Assembly: GCF_027158205.1 (NCBI RefSeq)
Contig: NZ_JAPVLU010000021.1
Coordinates: 1-50,961 of the forward strand
Reading direction: 5' to 3'
DNA length: 50,961 nucleotides
DNA from: Streptomyces sp. H39-S7
Lineage (GTDB): Bacteria; Actinomycetota; Actinomycetes; Streptomycetales; Streptomycetaceae
The notes under the pieces are model-generated. The model saw only the letters and a program-made list of their open reading frames with translations. It was not told where the DNA came from and made no database searches. Each line of letters begins with the position of its first letter. Position 1 is the stretch's first letter. The position numbers and the translations under genes were made by a program. Shown one piece after another: positions 8,963 to 17,194 of the stretch.

Positions 8963-9867
8963 TGGGAAGCGCCTCCCGGGCGGTCGTGGAGGTTGAGGGT
9001 CTCGGTGAGCGTGCGTTTGGCGTGGCGCTCGTCGGAGCGCACCGAGGCCAGCGGGACGCCCAGCACCTCGGCCGCGGCGGTGGTGTCCATGCCGCACAGG
9101 TAGCGCAGGATCGTTACGTCCATCTGGTTGTCCGGCAGCCGGCTGACGGCGTCGAACAGCATCAGCGATTCGTCGATCTGGGCGAAGCGGGCCGCGGAGT
9201 CCGCGGCCCGCTCCTGGGCGAGGGTGGCGAAGGCGGCGGCGGCCAGCAGCGGATGGTGGTCGACGTGCGGGGTGCGCGCCATGACCCGGGCGCGCAGGAG
9301 CCTCCAGGCGAACCGCTGCACGTTGGAGCTCCCCAACGCGTCGTCCCAGCACAGCCACAGGACGTCGAAGGTCTCCAGCACCACGCAGGCGGCCCGCTCA
9401 TCCGTGAGCAGCAGGGCTTTGGCGTACGAGGTGTAGGGGACCTGGTGGCCGGCGGTGAAGCCCTGGTGGTCCAGTGGCCGGACGTCGGGCCGTTTCGCGG
9501 GCGGAACCTCCGCTATGCAGCCCTCGATCCAGTCCTCCTTCTTCTGCGCCTCGCGCGCCGCCGCGGCCCACAGGCGCCGCATCGGACGGGCCGGTATGCC
9601 CAGCACGCGGATCACGCTGTAGGTGATCTCCCACCGCGGGTACAGTCCGGCGCCGCGCAGCAGCTCCGAGATCCGCGTCTTGGAGAATCCCGAGCGCTCC
9701 ACCAGGTCGTCGAGGGTCAGGCCGCTGGTGAAGAGCCGGGTGCGCACCGGTTCGAGCCAGGCGCGGTGGGAGGTGCCGGCCTGCTCGGTGATCGCCTCCG
9801 GCTTCCTGCCGCGGCGGACAGGCGGCTCCCCCTCGGTCTGCTCGGGCGGAATCGCGTGCGGGCTCAC
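8959..9867 (-). CDS. Regulator combining an XRE-like HTH and a sigma-70 region-4-like HTH
   Basis: 302 residues from the GTG at 9865-9867, which overlaps the preceding gene's stop (GTGA). Residues about 40-98 form a helix-turn-helix (TSGLTLDDLVERSGFSKTRISELL) of XRE type. Residues about 150-200 resemble a sigma-region-2-like helical segment. Residues about 240-290 read SRLPDNQMDVTILRYL, then AAEVLGVPLASVRS, a classical sigma-70 region 4 with its recognition helix. A canonical promoter-melting region 2 is not convincing, so this may be a transcription factor built from sigma parts rather than a working sigma factor. It is the middle gene of a three-gene coupled unit. Confidence 0.82.
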   Translation of the reverse strand: MSPHAIPPEQTEGEPPVRRGRKPEAITEQAGTSHRAWLEPVRTRLFTSGLTLDDLVERSGFSKTRISELLRGAGLYPRWEITYSVIRVLGIPARPMRRLWAAAAREAQKKEDWIEGCIAEVPPAKRPDVRPLDHQGFTAGHQVPYTSYAKALLLTDERAACVVLETFDVLWLCWDDALGSSNVQRFAWRLLRARVMARTPHVDHHPLLAAAAFATLAQERAADSAARFAQIDESLMLFDAVSRLPDNQMDVTILRYLCGMDTTAAAEVLGVPLASVRSDERHAKRTLTETLNLHDRPGGASQ

Positions 9868-10085
9868 CGGGCGACGCCTTCGTCCGGCCCTGCGGCAGCC
9901 CTGGGTCCCGCGGCGGTCGATTCGGGCTTTCCGCAGGTGGACGCATGGACGACCTGCTGCACCAGCAACCCGAGCGAGGGCACTAACGCGGCCACCGCGG
10001 CCACCTGTCCGAGGGCGGCCATGACCGCGCTCCACGAGCAGACCGACACCAACACGATGACGGTCAACACCTGCTTACTGGACAT
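9864..10085 (-). CDS. Small membrane protein heading the HTH/sigma-like operon
   Basis: 73 residues from the ATG at 10083-10085, preceded by AAAGG at a suitable distance; an in-frame ATG at 10100 is the alternative. A hydrophobic segment (about residues 4-42, starting KQVLTVIVLVSVCSW) could form one or two membrane helices. A Ser/Ala/Gly/Pro-rich tail follows. Its stop overlaps the GTG of the HTH/sigma-like regulator, so both are translated from one message. Position and topology suggest a membrane partner (sensor or tether) of the regulator; this is inference from coupling only. Confidence 0.7.
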   Translation of the reverse strand: MSSKQVLTVIVLVSVCSWSAVMAALGQVAAVAALVPSLGLLVQQVVHASTCGKPESTAAGPRAAAGPDEGVAR

Positions 10086-10625
10086 CGAGACCTTTCCCAT
10101 TCCGACGACGGGGGGCATCCGGAAGGCCTCTTCGCGGCGGTGCTGACGCGCCGTCGAGGAGCCGGGACGCCAGCATGGTGGGCGGACCGACCGTTACGCC
10201 ATGTGATCATGGGATTATGGAACAATGACCGCGCTTGTCCCGGCCGCCCGGCACCGTGTGCCGCCAAGGCGGGAGGAATGATGCCGTGTTGAGCGCTCTC
10301 GCGGGCCAACTTCCGTTATCTGCCCGCGCCCGCGGCGCCGGCGGCAGCCAATGGAAGACCGGACGCCTTTGGCGTCGGACCTTCCTTCCGGAAGGCCGTG
10401 CCGCCCCCGTGCTGAGCGACAAGGGGGGCCGCACACCGCTCCCGCCCCCTTCCCTGTCGGCGGGAGCGGTTCCGCGGGTGACCATCCGGCCGACGTATCG
10501 TGGCCGGAGGCGGTTGTCGATTCCGCCAGGAGCACCGCGCCCCGGGGTTCCACCCATCCACGGGCCGGGCAGGTCCGAATAGGAGGTACGGGGCACCCGC
10601 CCCGCGCCCCGACCAGGAGGTCCAC
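10086..10625. other. 540-base intergenic region with divergent promoters, no convincing gene
   Basis: Lies between the divergent small-membrane-protein operon (minus) and the hydrolase (plus). Possible frames exist on both strands, including a GTG at 10286 behind GGAGGA, but codon third positions and the Arg/Pro-rich product do not look coding. Two short symmetric elements are visible: GACGCC-TTT-GGCGTC (10362-10376) and the 12-bp palindrome CCTTCCGGAAGG (10384-10395). I see nothing else I can name. Confidence 0.4.
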
Positions 10626-11381
10626 GTGGCACAGGCACCGCCGTCGGCAGCGGTACTCATCCTGCACGGCGGTGGCGAGACGGGGCTCGGGCCGCCTCCG
10701 CGCGGCCTGCTCAACCTGCCCGCCGTACGGATGCGCCCGTTCACGAGGCGCCTCGCACGAGCCACCCGCGGTGCGACCAGCAGCCTTGGCGGGCCCGTGC
10801 TGCTCCGTACCACGCCTTACACCCACCGTGGCTGGAACGGCGCCCGCGAGGACCCGCTCCACGACGTCCTGCGCGCCCTCGACGCCCTCCGGAGCGAGGC
10901 CGGCGAGATACCGGTGGTGCTCCTGGGCCACTCCATGGGCGGCCGCGCCGCCCTGCGCGCGGCCGGTCACCCTCTGGTCACCGGAGTGGTCGGCCTCGCC
11001 CCGTGGTGCCCTGCGGGCGACCCGGTCACCCAACTCGCGGGCCGCGACGTGGTCCTGCTCCACGGCACCCGGGACCGGACGACCAGCCCCCGGGCCTCCC
11101 AGACCCTCACCGCCACGGCCCGTCGGGAGGGAGCTCGCAGCTGCCTCGTCACCATCGGGAACAGCGACCACGCGATGCTCCGCCGCGCACCGTCCTGGCA
11201 CCGCCTGACAACCACCCTGGTCACCGGCCTCCTCGGTCTCGCACCCCTGCCGACCGGCGTCACGAAGGCTCTGGACCTACCCCTGGACGCCGAGGCCGCG
11301 GAGGGCACCGTGGACCTGGACCGATTGCGTGCCGTGGAAGACGCGGACACCTCACGCGACGCCACCGCGGCGCGGACCTAG
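10626..11381 (+). CDS. Alpha/beta hydrolase (dienelactone hydrolase/lysophospholipase-like)
   Basis: 251 residues. The GTG at 10626 follows a perfect AGGAGG (10615-10620). The fold opens with VLILHGGGETG (oxyanion region), has the nucleophile elbow GHSMGG (Ser103), an acid in LLHGTRDRTT and the catalytic His in NSDHAML, so the triad is complete. The ending of about 40 residues is acidic and not part of the core. It appears monocistronic and converges on the PPOX gene. The substrate is not predictable; a small ester or thioester is usual for this compact type. Confidence 0.85.
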   Translation: MAQAPPSAAVLILHGGGETGLGPPPRGLLNLPAVRMRPFTRRLARATRGATSSLGGPVLLRTTPYTHRGWNGAREDPLHDVLRALDALRSEAGEIPVVLLGHSMGGRAALRAAGHPLVTGVVGLAPWCPAGDPVTQLAGRDVVLLHGTRDRTTSPRASQTLTATARREGARSCLVTIGNSDHAMLRRAPSWHRLTTTLVTGLLGLAPLPTGVTKALDLPLDAEAAEGTVDLDRLRAVEDADTSRDATAART

Positions 11382-11452
11382 GACGGGGCGACCGCCAGGA
11401 GCGACGAGCCCGCGGCGTGCCGCCAACCGACCGGCCCGCCAGGAGGGGACGT

Positions 11453-11872
11453 TCAGCCGACCTGGCCGTTGTCCTTCAAGCTGCCCCAGCCGTGCCAGCG
11501 GTCGATCTCGATCCACGCGCTGAACCGGCGGCGGTCCCGCGTGGGGTAGGGCTTGTCGAGATACTGCTGGGACAACCGGTCGATGTCGACCAGATCCTTG
11601 TCCTCGCGCACGTCGACGATGCGGCCGATGATGCTGATGTGGGTGTACCAGTTGCTCTCGTCGAGCACGGTCAGCGTCACCCGCGGATCGTTCCGTACAT
11701 GCTCCAGACGCTTGCGGCCCTCATCCATGTTGACCAGCACCCGCCCCTCGTCCCAGAGGTACCAGGTAGCCGTCGACACGGGCTGACCATCCGAGCGCAG
11801 GGTCGTGACGACGGCCGGATTGGCCTTCGACAGCATCGCGACTGCCTCGTCGGGAAGCGGCGGTTTCGACAT
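11453..11872 (-). CDS. PPOX-class F420- or flavin-dependent oxidoreductase
   Basis: 139 residues from the ATG at 11870-11872, with GGAGGG just upstream; in-frame starts further upstream lack a site. The split-barrel flavin-binding fold is recognisable: AMLSKANPAVVTTLRSDGQPVST, then a strand with WYLWDEGRVLVNM, basic R-KRLEHVRNDPRVTLTV (the phosphate-binding region of F420 relatives), and a C-terminal YPTRDRRRFSAWIEIDRWHGW. Actinomycete members commonly use F420 to reduce quinones, biliverdin or xenobiotics; FMN/heme-type members also exist. It is convergent with the hydrolase and appears to stand alone. Confidence 0.88.
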   Translation of the reverse strand: MSKPPLPDEAVAMLSKANPAVVTTLRSDGQPVSTATWYLWDEGRVLVNMDEGRKRLEHVRNDPRVTLTVLDESNWYTHISIIGRIVDVREDKDLVDIDRLSQQYLDKPYPTRDRRRFSAWIEIDRWHGWGSLKDNGQVG

Positions 11873-12236
11873 GGGACACCCTCCGTCACGCATTGTTGGT
11901 TGCCGGGGACGATCATCCTCCTGATCATCCGCACCGGGCCATCGCACGCGCGGCGCCACCGGGTTTTTTCATCGGCATGGCTCCGATCATGAGGATCACC
12001 CGAGGACGCCGGTCCCCGGGCTTGGCGAGCCCCCACCCGGAATCTACGCGGCCGCGTCGACAGGACTGCGGCGGGGACGTCCGGCCACGGTGGAATCCGC
12101 GGGGAAGGGCCCTGGCGCGAATCGATCTGAGTCGCCATCATGGAGATCGAGGGAACACCCCGGGGGCCGACGACGCGGACCGTCGAATCCGGGGCCGACG
12201 CCTACGCGTCAGAGTCCCGGAGAACGGATCCCTCTC
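11873..12236. other. 364-base intergenic region, nothing recognised
   Basis: It holds the upstream region of the minus-strand PPOX gene and the leader of the small plus-strand reading frame at 12237. I see no RNA gene, strong inverted repeat or protein motif here. Confidence 0.3.
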
Positions 12237-12419
12237 ATGGAGCTGATCCTCCTCACCGTGAACAGTGTCCTTGGCGTCCTCGCCGCCGCTCTGGCCTTGA
12301 CCAGGGAAATCGTCCGCGCGCGACGCCGCGCGGTCGCGGCAGTCCCGCCTCCGGCGGCCTGTGGCTGCGCCGGCGGGACGAACGCGACAGCGGGCGGCAG
12401 GTCGCGCACCGGTGCCTGA
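12237..12419 (+). CDS. Possible small single-span membrane protein
   Basis: 60 residues. MELILLTVNSVLGVLAAALALTRE would form one N-terminal membrane helix, followed by an Arg-rich stop-transfer stretch (EIVRARRRA) and a short cysteine-containing tail (CGCAGG). Third-position G/C is high, in keeping with coding. The ribosome site is weak (GGAG 14 bases upstream), and the gene ends 20 bases from the convergent HEAT-repeat gene. It may be a real small membrane protein; I would not insist on it. Confidence 0.4.
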   Translation: MELILLTVNSVLGVLAAALALTREIVRARRRAVAAVPPPAACGCAGGTNATAGGRSRTGA

Positions 12420-12439
12420 CCCGCGGAAAGCCGGGCGGC

Positions 12440-13984
12440 TCAGGGCCGGTCGGTCCGGCTCAGGAGGAATCGGATGAGCCGGAGGTTCCCGTCGCCGATG
12501 GAAGGGGCGGCGTGGAGCAGGGCGAGGAGGGTCTGCCGCTGTTCGTCCGAGAGTCGGGCGCGGCCTGCCGCGGCGGACCCGACCCACACGCGGATGTCCC
12601 GCCGCGCTGCGACGGCCAGATCGGGGTCGGCGTCGTGGAGCAGCCTCAGGTCGATTTCGAGTCGCTCCCAGGTACCGGTGGCCCGAAGGATCCGGGCCGC
12701 CCGAGCCCGGAGCGGGGCCGGGCGCCCGGGTGCCAGCAGGTCGTCGAGACGGCTCCGGGGGACGGTATCGGCCTCCGCCTCCAGCAGGGTTGCGGCCGTC
12801 CGCACGACTCTGGGGGCCGGGTCGTGCTCCATGAGGGTCAGGAGTTCCGCAGTGGTGACCGCGGCGGGCCGCATCGCGCCGAGCGCCCGGACGACGGCGG
12901 CCCGGACCCCGGGTCGCTGATGCGTCAGGTGCGGGCGCAACAGATCAGCGGCCGGGGGGACACCGACGTCACCCGATTCCGCCAGGCCGGCAACCGCACC
13001 GGGTGTGATCTCGACGGCCGGGCGCACGAGGCGGGCACGGCAGATCGGCGCGGGGTCCTGGCCGCTGCTGCGCAGAACCCAGCGCGCGATCTCACGCACT
13101 TGCTTGGAGCGGTCCGCGGTGAACGGTTCGGCCAGGTCAGGGCGCTGGGCGCGGCGCAGCACGGTAACGGTGACGGCCCGCACCGCCGAGACCCGCGAGG
13201 CCAGCAATCGACGGAGCACGGCCTCGGCTTGGGGAGTTGCCGGTATATCGGCTCCGGACGGGACGAGGGTCCCGAGGAGGTGTTCTGCCGCGGACCGAGC
13301 CACGACGACATCGGGGTCCGAGGCGGCGAGCCTCAGCAGCTGCGGCATGTCGCAGCGGTCTACGTCGACCGCCGCGCTCAGTGCGCGCCGCCGGACCCGA
13401 TGGTCGGGGTCCGCGAACAGTCCCCGCCACAGTTCCGGAGGCGCACCGGCAAGGTGGCCGGCCACGATACGGACCGCGTCCTCGCCGCGCCGGCGTTGCT
13501 CGCAGGACCACGCCATGGCCGCCGCTCGCGGGAGCTCCGCAGGACCGGAGCGTGCCAGCACGTCGGCGAGCGCCACCCGGGCGGCAGCCCGCACCGGCGC
13601 GGCCCAGTCCGAGCAGCGCACAACGAGCAGCGGGATCGCGGCGGGCTCCCCGACGGGGAGCTCCCCGCTCGCGAGCGCGCGCTGGCGGATCCGTCCGTCA
13701 GCGGCGCAGACGGCCAGCGCCCATTTCCAGCCCGGCAGCAACTCCTGCGGCGCCGGCGACCCCACCGCAGACGCGGTGACACGCGACAGCGACTGATCAA
13801 TACCTCGGGCGTGCTCGTCGAAGGCACTCCACCAGTGCGGCCCTGTCGCGGAGAACTCGGTACTGTCAGCCAGTTCGTTCAGCGCCCGAACCAGTTCGGC
13901 GCCGCGGTCCGCCGTGAGGTACCCCGGCCGGCCGAGCAGGTGCAGCACCACCGTCGATCGAGCGGTCGCCGTTGGGGCAGTCAT
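12440..13984 (-). CDS. HEAT-repeat protein
   Basis: 514 residues, almost wholly Ala/Leu/Arg-rich helix pairs. Repeats of the PBS-lyase/HEAT type are visible around RAAARVALADVLARSGP, DPDHRVRRRALSAAVD, DPDVVVARSAAEHLL, RPGVRAAVVRALGAMRP and DPAPRVVRTAATLLEA, spaced about 35-70 residues apart. Such solenoids are scaffolds for protein or nucleic-acid binding; AlkD-type DNA glycosylases share the fold but no catalytic Asp/Trp set is evident here. The first 100 residues are less repetitive. No signal or membrane segment is seen. The very open plus-strand frame opposite it is a GC-driven shadow. Confidence 0.75.
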   Translation of the reverse strand: MTAPTATARSTVVLHLLGRPGYLTADRGAELVRALNELADSTEFSATGPHWWSAFDEHARGIDQSLSRVTASAVGSPAPQELLPGWKWALAVCAADGRIRQRALASGELPVGEPAAIPLLVVRCSDWAAPVRAAARVALADVLARSGPAELPRAAAMAWSCEQRRRGEDAVRIVAGHLAGAPPELWRGLFADPDHRVRRRALSAAVDVDRCDMPQLLRLAASDPDVVVARSAAEHLLGTLVPSGADIPATPQAEAVLRRLLASRVSAVRAVTVTVLRRAQRPDLAEPFTADRSKQVREIARWVLRSSGQDPAPICRARLVRPAVEITPGAVAGLAESGDVGVPPAADLLRPHLTHQRPGVRAAVVRALGAMRPAAVTTAELLTLMEHDPAPRVVRTAATLLEAEADTVPRSRLDDLLAPGRPAPLRARAARILRATGTWERLEIDLRLLHDADPDLAVAARRDIRVWVGSAAAGRARLSDEQRQTLLALLHAAPSIGDGNLRLIRFLLSRTDRP

Positions 13985-14114
13985 GGGAGGTCTCCTCGCA
14001 CCGGTACGCCGACGGTCGGCGACACGGCGAACGACCCCGACCCTACCGACCTCTTGAACGGCCTCACCAGCGCTTTAACGGAGCAGGCGACAAACCGGCA
14101 GGCGTGCTCGGTGG

Positions 14115-15149
14115 TCAGGGGGTGAGGGTGATGCCGGCCGTGATCGGGAGGTGGTCGCTGCCGGTGCCGGGGAGGGTTCGGACGGTGGTGACGGATGCTG
14201 AGCGGGTCATGATCTGGTCGATCCGGGAGACGGGGAAGGCCGCCGGCCAGCTGAAGGCGAGATCGCGTGGCGGCAGGGTCATCCACGAGGTGACGGGGTC
14301 CAGTCCGCGATCGTCCACGGTTCCGTTGAAGTCACCCAGCAGGATCACCCTGTCCGCCTTCTCGGCGGCGAGAGCCGCGCCCAGCAGTTCGGCGCTCTCG
14401 TCCCGGTAGGCGCAGTCGAAGCCCGTCGGACGGACGCGGACCGAAGGCAGATGGGCGACGTAGACGGCGATCTCGCCCCATGGCGTCCGCGCGCCGGCCC
14501 GCAACCCGCGGCTCCATGCCTCGTCGATCCCCTGGGGCTTGATGTCCACCAACCGGGCTGCGGTGAGGGGGTACTTCGACCAGAGACCGACGGTTCCCTG
14601 CACCACGTGATATGGGTAGGCCGCTGCCAGAGCCCGTTCGTAGCGCGGCAGCGCGGAGGGTGTCAGCTCCTCCAAGGCGATGAGTTCCGGCCCGGCGTCC
14701 ATCAGCGCTCGCGCCGTGCCGGCCGGGTCGGCGTTCTCGTCACTGACGTTGTGCTGGAGCACCGTGATGTCCGGTGCGCCGCGGTCCTCGGGAAGGAACA
14801 CCCCGCCGAACAGGTGCGTCCAGGCCGCCATCGGGAGCAGGAGGGCCACCAGCGCGGTGGCCGAGCGGCGCAGCAGGGCCGGCAGGAGAAGCACCGGAAC
14901 GGCCAGACCGAGCCAGGGCAGGAATGCCTCGAGCAGACTGCCCAGGTGAGCGACGGTGTCGGGTACGACGGCGTGGAAGGCCAGCAGGCCGGAGGTCAGT
15001 ACGGCGAGCGCTGCGAGAACCCGCCCGCGGGCCCAGGTCGACCGGCCCTTGGCATCCGTGTCCCATCGCCACCCCCCGGCCGGCCGCAGCCGCCGCAGGG
15101 TTGTCGCGGTCCTCGACTCCGGCGCCCCACTGCTGTTCGCCCGTTCCAC
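14115..15149 (-). CDS. VanJ/StaP-like membrane phosphatase (endonuclease/exonuclease/phosphatase fold)
   Basis: 344 residues. Three N-terminal membrane helices (about 43-63, 74-93, 97-115) are followed by an EEP catalytic domain expected outside the cell. The catalytic residues are present in order: Asn134 in LQHN, Glu160 in ALEEL, His233 in VAHLP, Asp273/Asn275 in GDFNG, and Asp332-His333 in GSDHLP. This is the architecture of Streptomyces VanJ and StaP, which confer teicoplanin-type resistance and are thought to act on undecaprenyl-linked lipid pyrophosphates. No van regulatory or vanHAX genes are nearby, so it may be a housekeeping lipid-phosphate phosphatase instead. The exact substrate is inference. 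Confidence 0.85.
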   Translation of the reverse strand: MERANSSGAPESRTATTLRRLRPAGGWRWDTDAKGRSTWARGRVLAALAVLTSGLLAFHAVVPDTVAHLGSLLEAFLPWLGLAVPVLLLPALLRRSATALVALLLPMAAWTHLFGGVFLPEDRGAPDITVLQHNVSDENADPAGTARALMDAGPELIALEELTPSALPRYERALAAAYPYHVVQGTVGLWSKYPLTAARLVDIKPQGIDEAWSRGLRAGARTPWGEIAVYVAHLPSVRVRPTGFDCAYRDESAELLGAALAAEKADRVILLGDFNGTVDDRGLDPVTSWMTLPPRDLAFSWPAAFPVSRIDQIMTRSASVTTVRTLPGTGSDHLPITAGITLTP

Positions 15150-15267
15150 CTTGTCCCATCCCCGGTGCGGACATGCCGTTCGCTCCCCGATCAGCGCCGC
15201 GGCTCGACCCTATCGCCCGGGTGATCGCAGGAGCGCGGGTAGGCCCGGGGCCGGCTGCACGCGCGTC

Positions 15268-16167
15268 TCACGCCGACCGCGGCGCCGTGATCCGCTTCTC
15301 GAACCAGTGGTCGGCGTAGGGCTCGGCATTGAAGGCGGTGACCTCGTCGTAGCCGCAGGAGTGGTACAGGCCGATCGCTGCGCGCAGAGCCTTGTTGGTG
15401 TCCAGGCGCAGCACGTCGCGCCCGTGTTGAACGGCCCGCGCCTCCAGTTCGGACAGGAATCGGCGGCCGACGCCGAGCCTGCGGGCCTGCGGAGCCACCC
15501 ACATCCGTTTGATCTCGGCGGGGGCGTCGGACGGCAGCTTCAGGCCGGCGCAGCCGACGGGCTCGCCGTGCAGCCGCGCGACCAGGAACAGGCCGCGCGG
15601 CGGCCGGAGTTCGCCCGCGTCGGGCAGTAGGGTGCGCGCCGGGTCGAAGCCCGTGTCGAAGCGTTCCTGCAACTCGGTGAAGTAGGAGCGCAGACAGTGC
15701 TGGGCATCGGGGTGGTCCGGATCGACAACGGTCAGCGTGACGGTCGCGGCGGTCAGCAGCCGGTCGACCTCGCCCATGGCGGCGACCAGCCGGGCACGCT
15801 GGGCGGAGTTGAGGGGCTCCAGCAGGGAGCCGGCCAGCTCGTCACTGCGGGAATCGAGCAGGGCGCGCTCCGCGCGGCCCGCTGCGGTGGGCCGGACGGT
15901 GCGCACTCGCCGGTCGTCAGGCTGCGGCTCCACGCTCACCAGGCCGTCGGCCTCCAGCGAGCGCAGCAGCCGGCTGACGTACCCGGAGTCGAGCCCGAGG
16001 CGATCCCGCAGGCGCCGGACGTCCTGCCCCTGGTCGCCGATCTCCCAGAGGAGCCGCGCCTCGCCGATGGGCCGGTCGCGGCCCAGGTAGCGGTCGTGCA
16101 GTACTCCCACCCGCTCGGTGACGGTGCGGTTGAACCGCCGTACCTGCTCGATCTGCCCTTCGTCCAT
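15268..16167 (-). CDS. MarR-GNAT fusion (HTH regulator with acetyltransferase domain)
   Basis: 299 residues. Residues 1-about 140 are a winged-helix MarR domain (IGEARLLWEIG, RLGLDSGYVSRLLRSLEADGLV, wing DDRRVRTV). Residues about 150-299 are a GNAT N-acetyltransferase with the acetyl-CoA loop PQARRLGVGRRFL and the late motif IGLYHSCGYDEV. Fusions of this kind are known in actinobacteria; whether the acetyltransferase modifies a protein or a small effector is unknown. It starts 21 bases after the alpha/beta hydrolase stop, on the same strand. A perfect palindrome CTGACT-TT-AGTCAG fills that gap and abuts its own start, so autoregulation is likely. Confidence 0.92.
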   Translation of the reverse strand: MDEGQIEQVRRFNRTVTERVGVLHDRYLGRDRPIGEARLLWEIGDQGQDVRRLRDRLGLDSGYVSRLLRSLEADGLVSVEPQPDDRRVRTVRPTAAGRAERALLDSRSDELAGSLLEPLNSAQRARLVAAMGEVDRLLTAATVTLTVVDPDHPDAQHCLRSYFTELQERFDTGFDPARTLLPDAGELRPPRGLFLVARLHGEPVGCAGLKLPSDAPAEIKRMWVAPQARRLGVGRRFLSELEARAVQHGRDVLRLDTNKALRAAIGLYHSCGYDEVTAFNAEPYADHWFEKRITAPRSA

Positions 16168-16170
16168 TCC

Positions 16171-16184
16171 CTGACTTTAGTCAG
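16171..16184. promoter_or_regulatory. 14-bp palindrome, probable MarR operator
   Basis: CTGACT-TT-AGTCAG, perfect 6-bp arms around TT, ends 4 bases upstream of the MarR-GNAT start codon and 5 bases after the hydrolase stop. MarR proteins bind palindromes of about this size. Bound here, a repressor would block translation-proximal transcription of its own gene. No second copy was noticed upstream of the hydrolase. Confidence 0.55.
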
Positions 16185-16188
16185 AGAT

Positions 16189-17022
16189 TTATTGCCGTGC
16201 CAGCACTTCGCGCAGCCGGATCTCGAATCCGTCGGGGTCCTCGGCGAATCCGACGTGACCGCCGGGGAACATCGTCGGCTCGTCGCCGAGCGCCGAGGCC
16301 AGGGCGATCGAGGTGCGCTCGCACAACTGGCCACCCGACTCCTTTCCCAGGCCGATGAGGACCCGGCTCGACGTCGAGCGCAGAACGGCGAGGTCCGGGC
16401 GCCACCGGGTGGTCGGGCGCAGCATGTGCGCGAACTGGAAGTGGTCGTCCGCGATCCGTTGCGGCTCCCACTCGCCGCCGAACATGTGCTCGAACACGCC
16501 GTCGGGCAGGCGGATATTGGCCAGGGACATGAACTTTCGCCAAGCACCTGTCACGTCACCGGACAGGTGGGTGGCGATGATGTCCTCGGTCCGCGCGTGG
16601 ATCTCCTCACGGTCCCCCAGCAGCTCGTTCAGCGGGGGTTCGTGGGCGATGACGGTGTGGACGAGTGCGGGGTGGGCCTGGACGAGGGCGAGCGCGCTGA
16701 CCGCCCCGCCGCTGGAGCCCAGGACCGCGGCCGGCCCCGCGTCGAGGTGGAGCAGGAGCCGGGACAGGTCGTCAGCCCGCATCTGCGGGGTCGAGTCCTG
16801 GTCGGGGTCGTCGACCGGGCTGCGGTTGATACCCCGAGGGTCGGTGGTCAGCACAGTGTGGTCGACGGCGAGCCGCTCCGCGAGCGGCGCGAACGAATCG
16901 GCGTCCATCGGCGCGCCGACGAGCACCACCAGGGGCCCCTGGCCCCGTACCTCGTAGTGCAGACGGGCGTCGGGGACCCGGAGGGTCTCAACAGTGGCGG
17001 GGGCTGGGGGCGTCGGGTTCAT
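16189..17022 (-). CDS. Alpha/beta hydrolase
   Basis: 277 residues from the ATG at 17020-17022. It is a typical alpha/beta hydrolase: LHYEVRGQGPLVVLVG, then TTDPRGINRSP, the nucleophile elbow GSSGG (Ser104) and the late GGHVGFAEDP with the catalytic His. The region between (IRLPDGVFEHMFG) forms a lid. It lies immediately upstream of the MarR-GNAT gene with 21 bases between, so the pair is probably an operon in which the MarR protein responds to a substrate or product of this enzyme. It is divergent from the DHFR-like gene at 17195. A lactonase, esterase or haloalkane-type activity cannot be told apart by sequence. Confidence 0.88.
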   Translation of the reverse strand: MNPTPPAPATVETLRVPDARLHYEVRGQGPLVVLVGAPMDADSFAPLAERLAVDHTVLTTDPRGINRSPVDDPDQDSTPQMRADDLSRLLLHLDAGPAAVLGSSGGAVSALALVQAHPALVHTVIAHEPPLNELLGDREEIHARTEDIIATHLSGDVTGAWRKFMSLANIRLPDGVFEHMFGGEWEPQRIADDHFQFAHMLRPTTRWRPDLAVLRSTSSRVLIGLGKESGGQLCERTSIALASALGDEPTMFPGGHVGFAEDPDGFEIRLREVLARQ

Positions 17023-17194
17023 GTGGGTCCTCCTGGTTGGCGGAACGCGGGGCTACCGCGCGTGCTCGCAGAAGGGAGACCTCCTTCCGGCGCAGAACTC
17101 ATCGCTCCGAGGACCGGCAGGGCGCCCAGCGATGATTTCCGGCGGTCGGCACCGTCATAAGGATGGGAACGAGGACACTCGTAGGAGAGGCGAC

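Noticed and set aside
10286..10582. GTG frame with GGAGGA upstream in the large gap before the hydrolase.
   Set aside because: The product is Arg/Pro-rich without any motif, third-position GC is uneven and it contains rare codons; the ribosome-site match alone is weak evidence.
12140..14125. A 661-codon plus-strand frame opposite the HEAT-repeat gene.
   Set aside because: High-GC shadow: low-complexity Arg/Gly/Pro product, while the minus strand shows clear HEAT repeats and codon bias.
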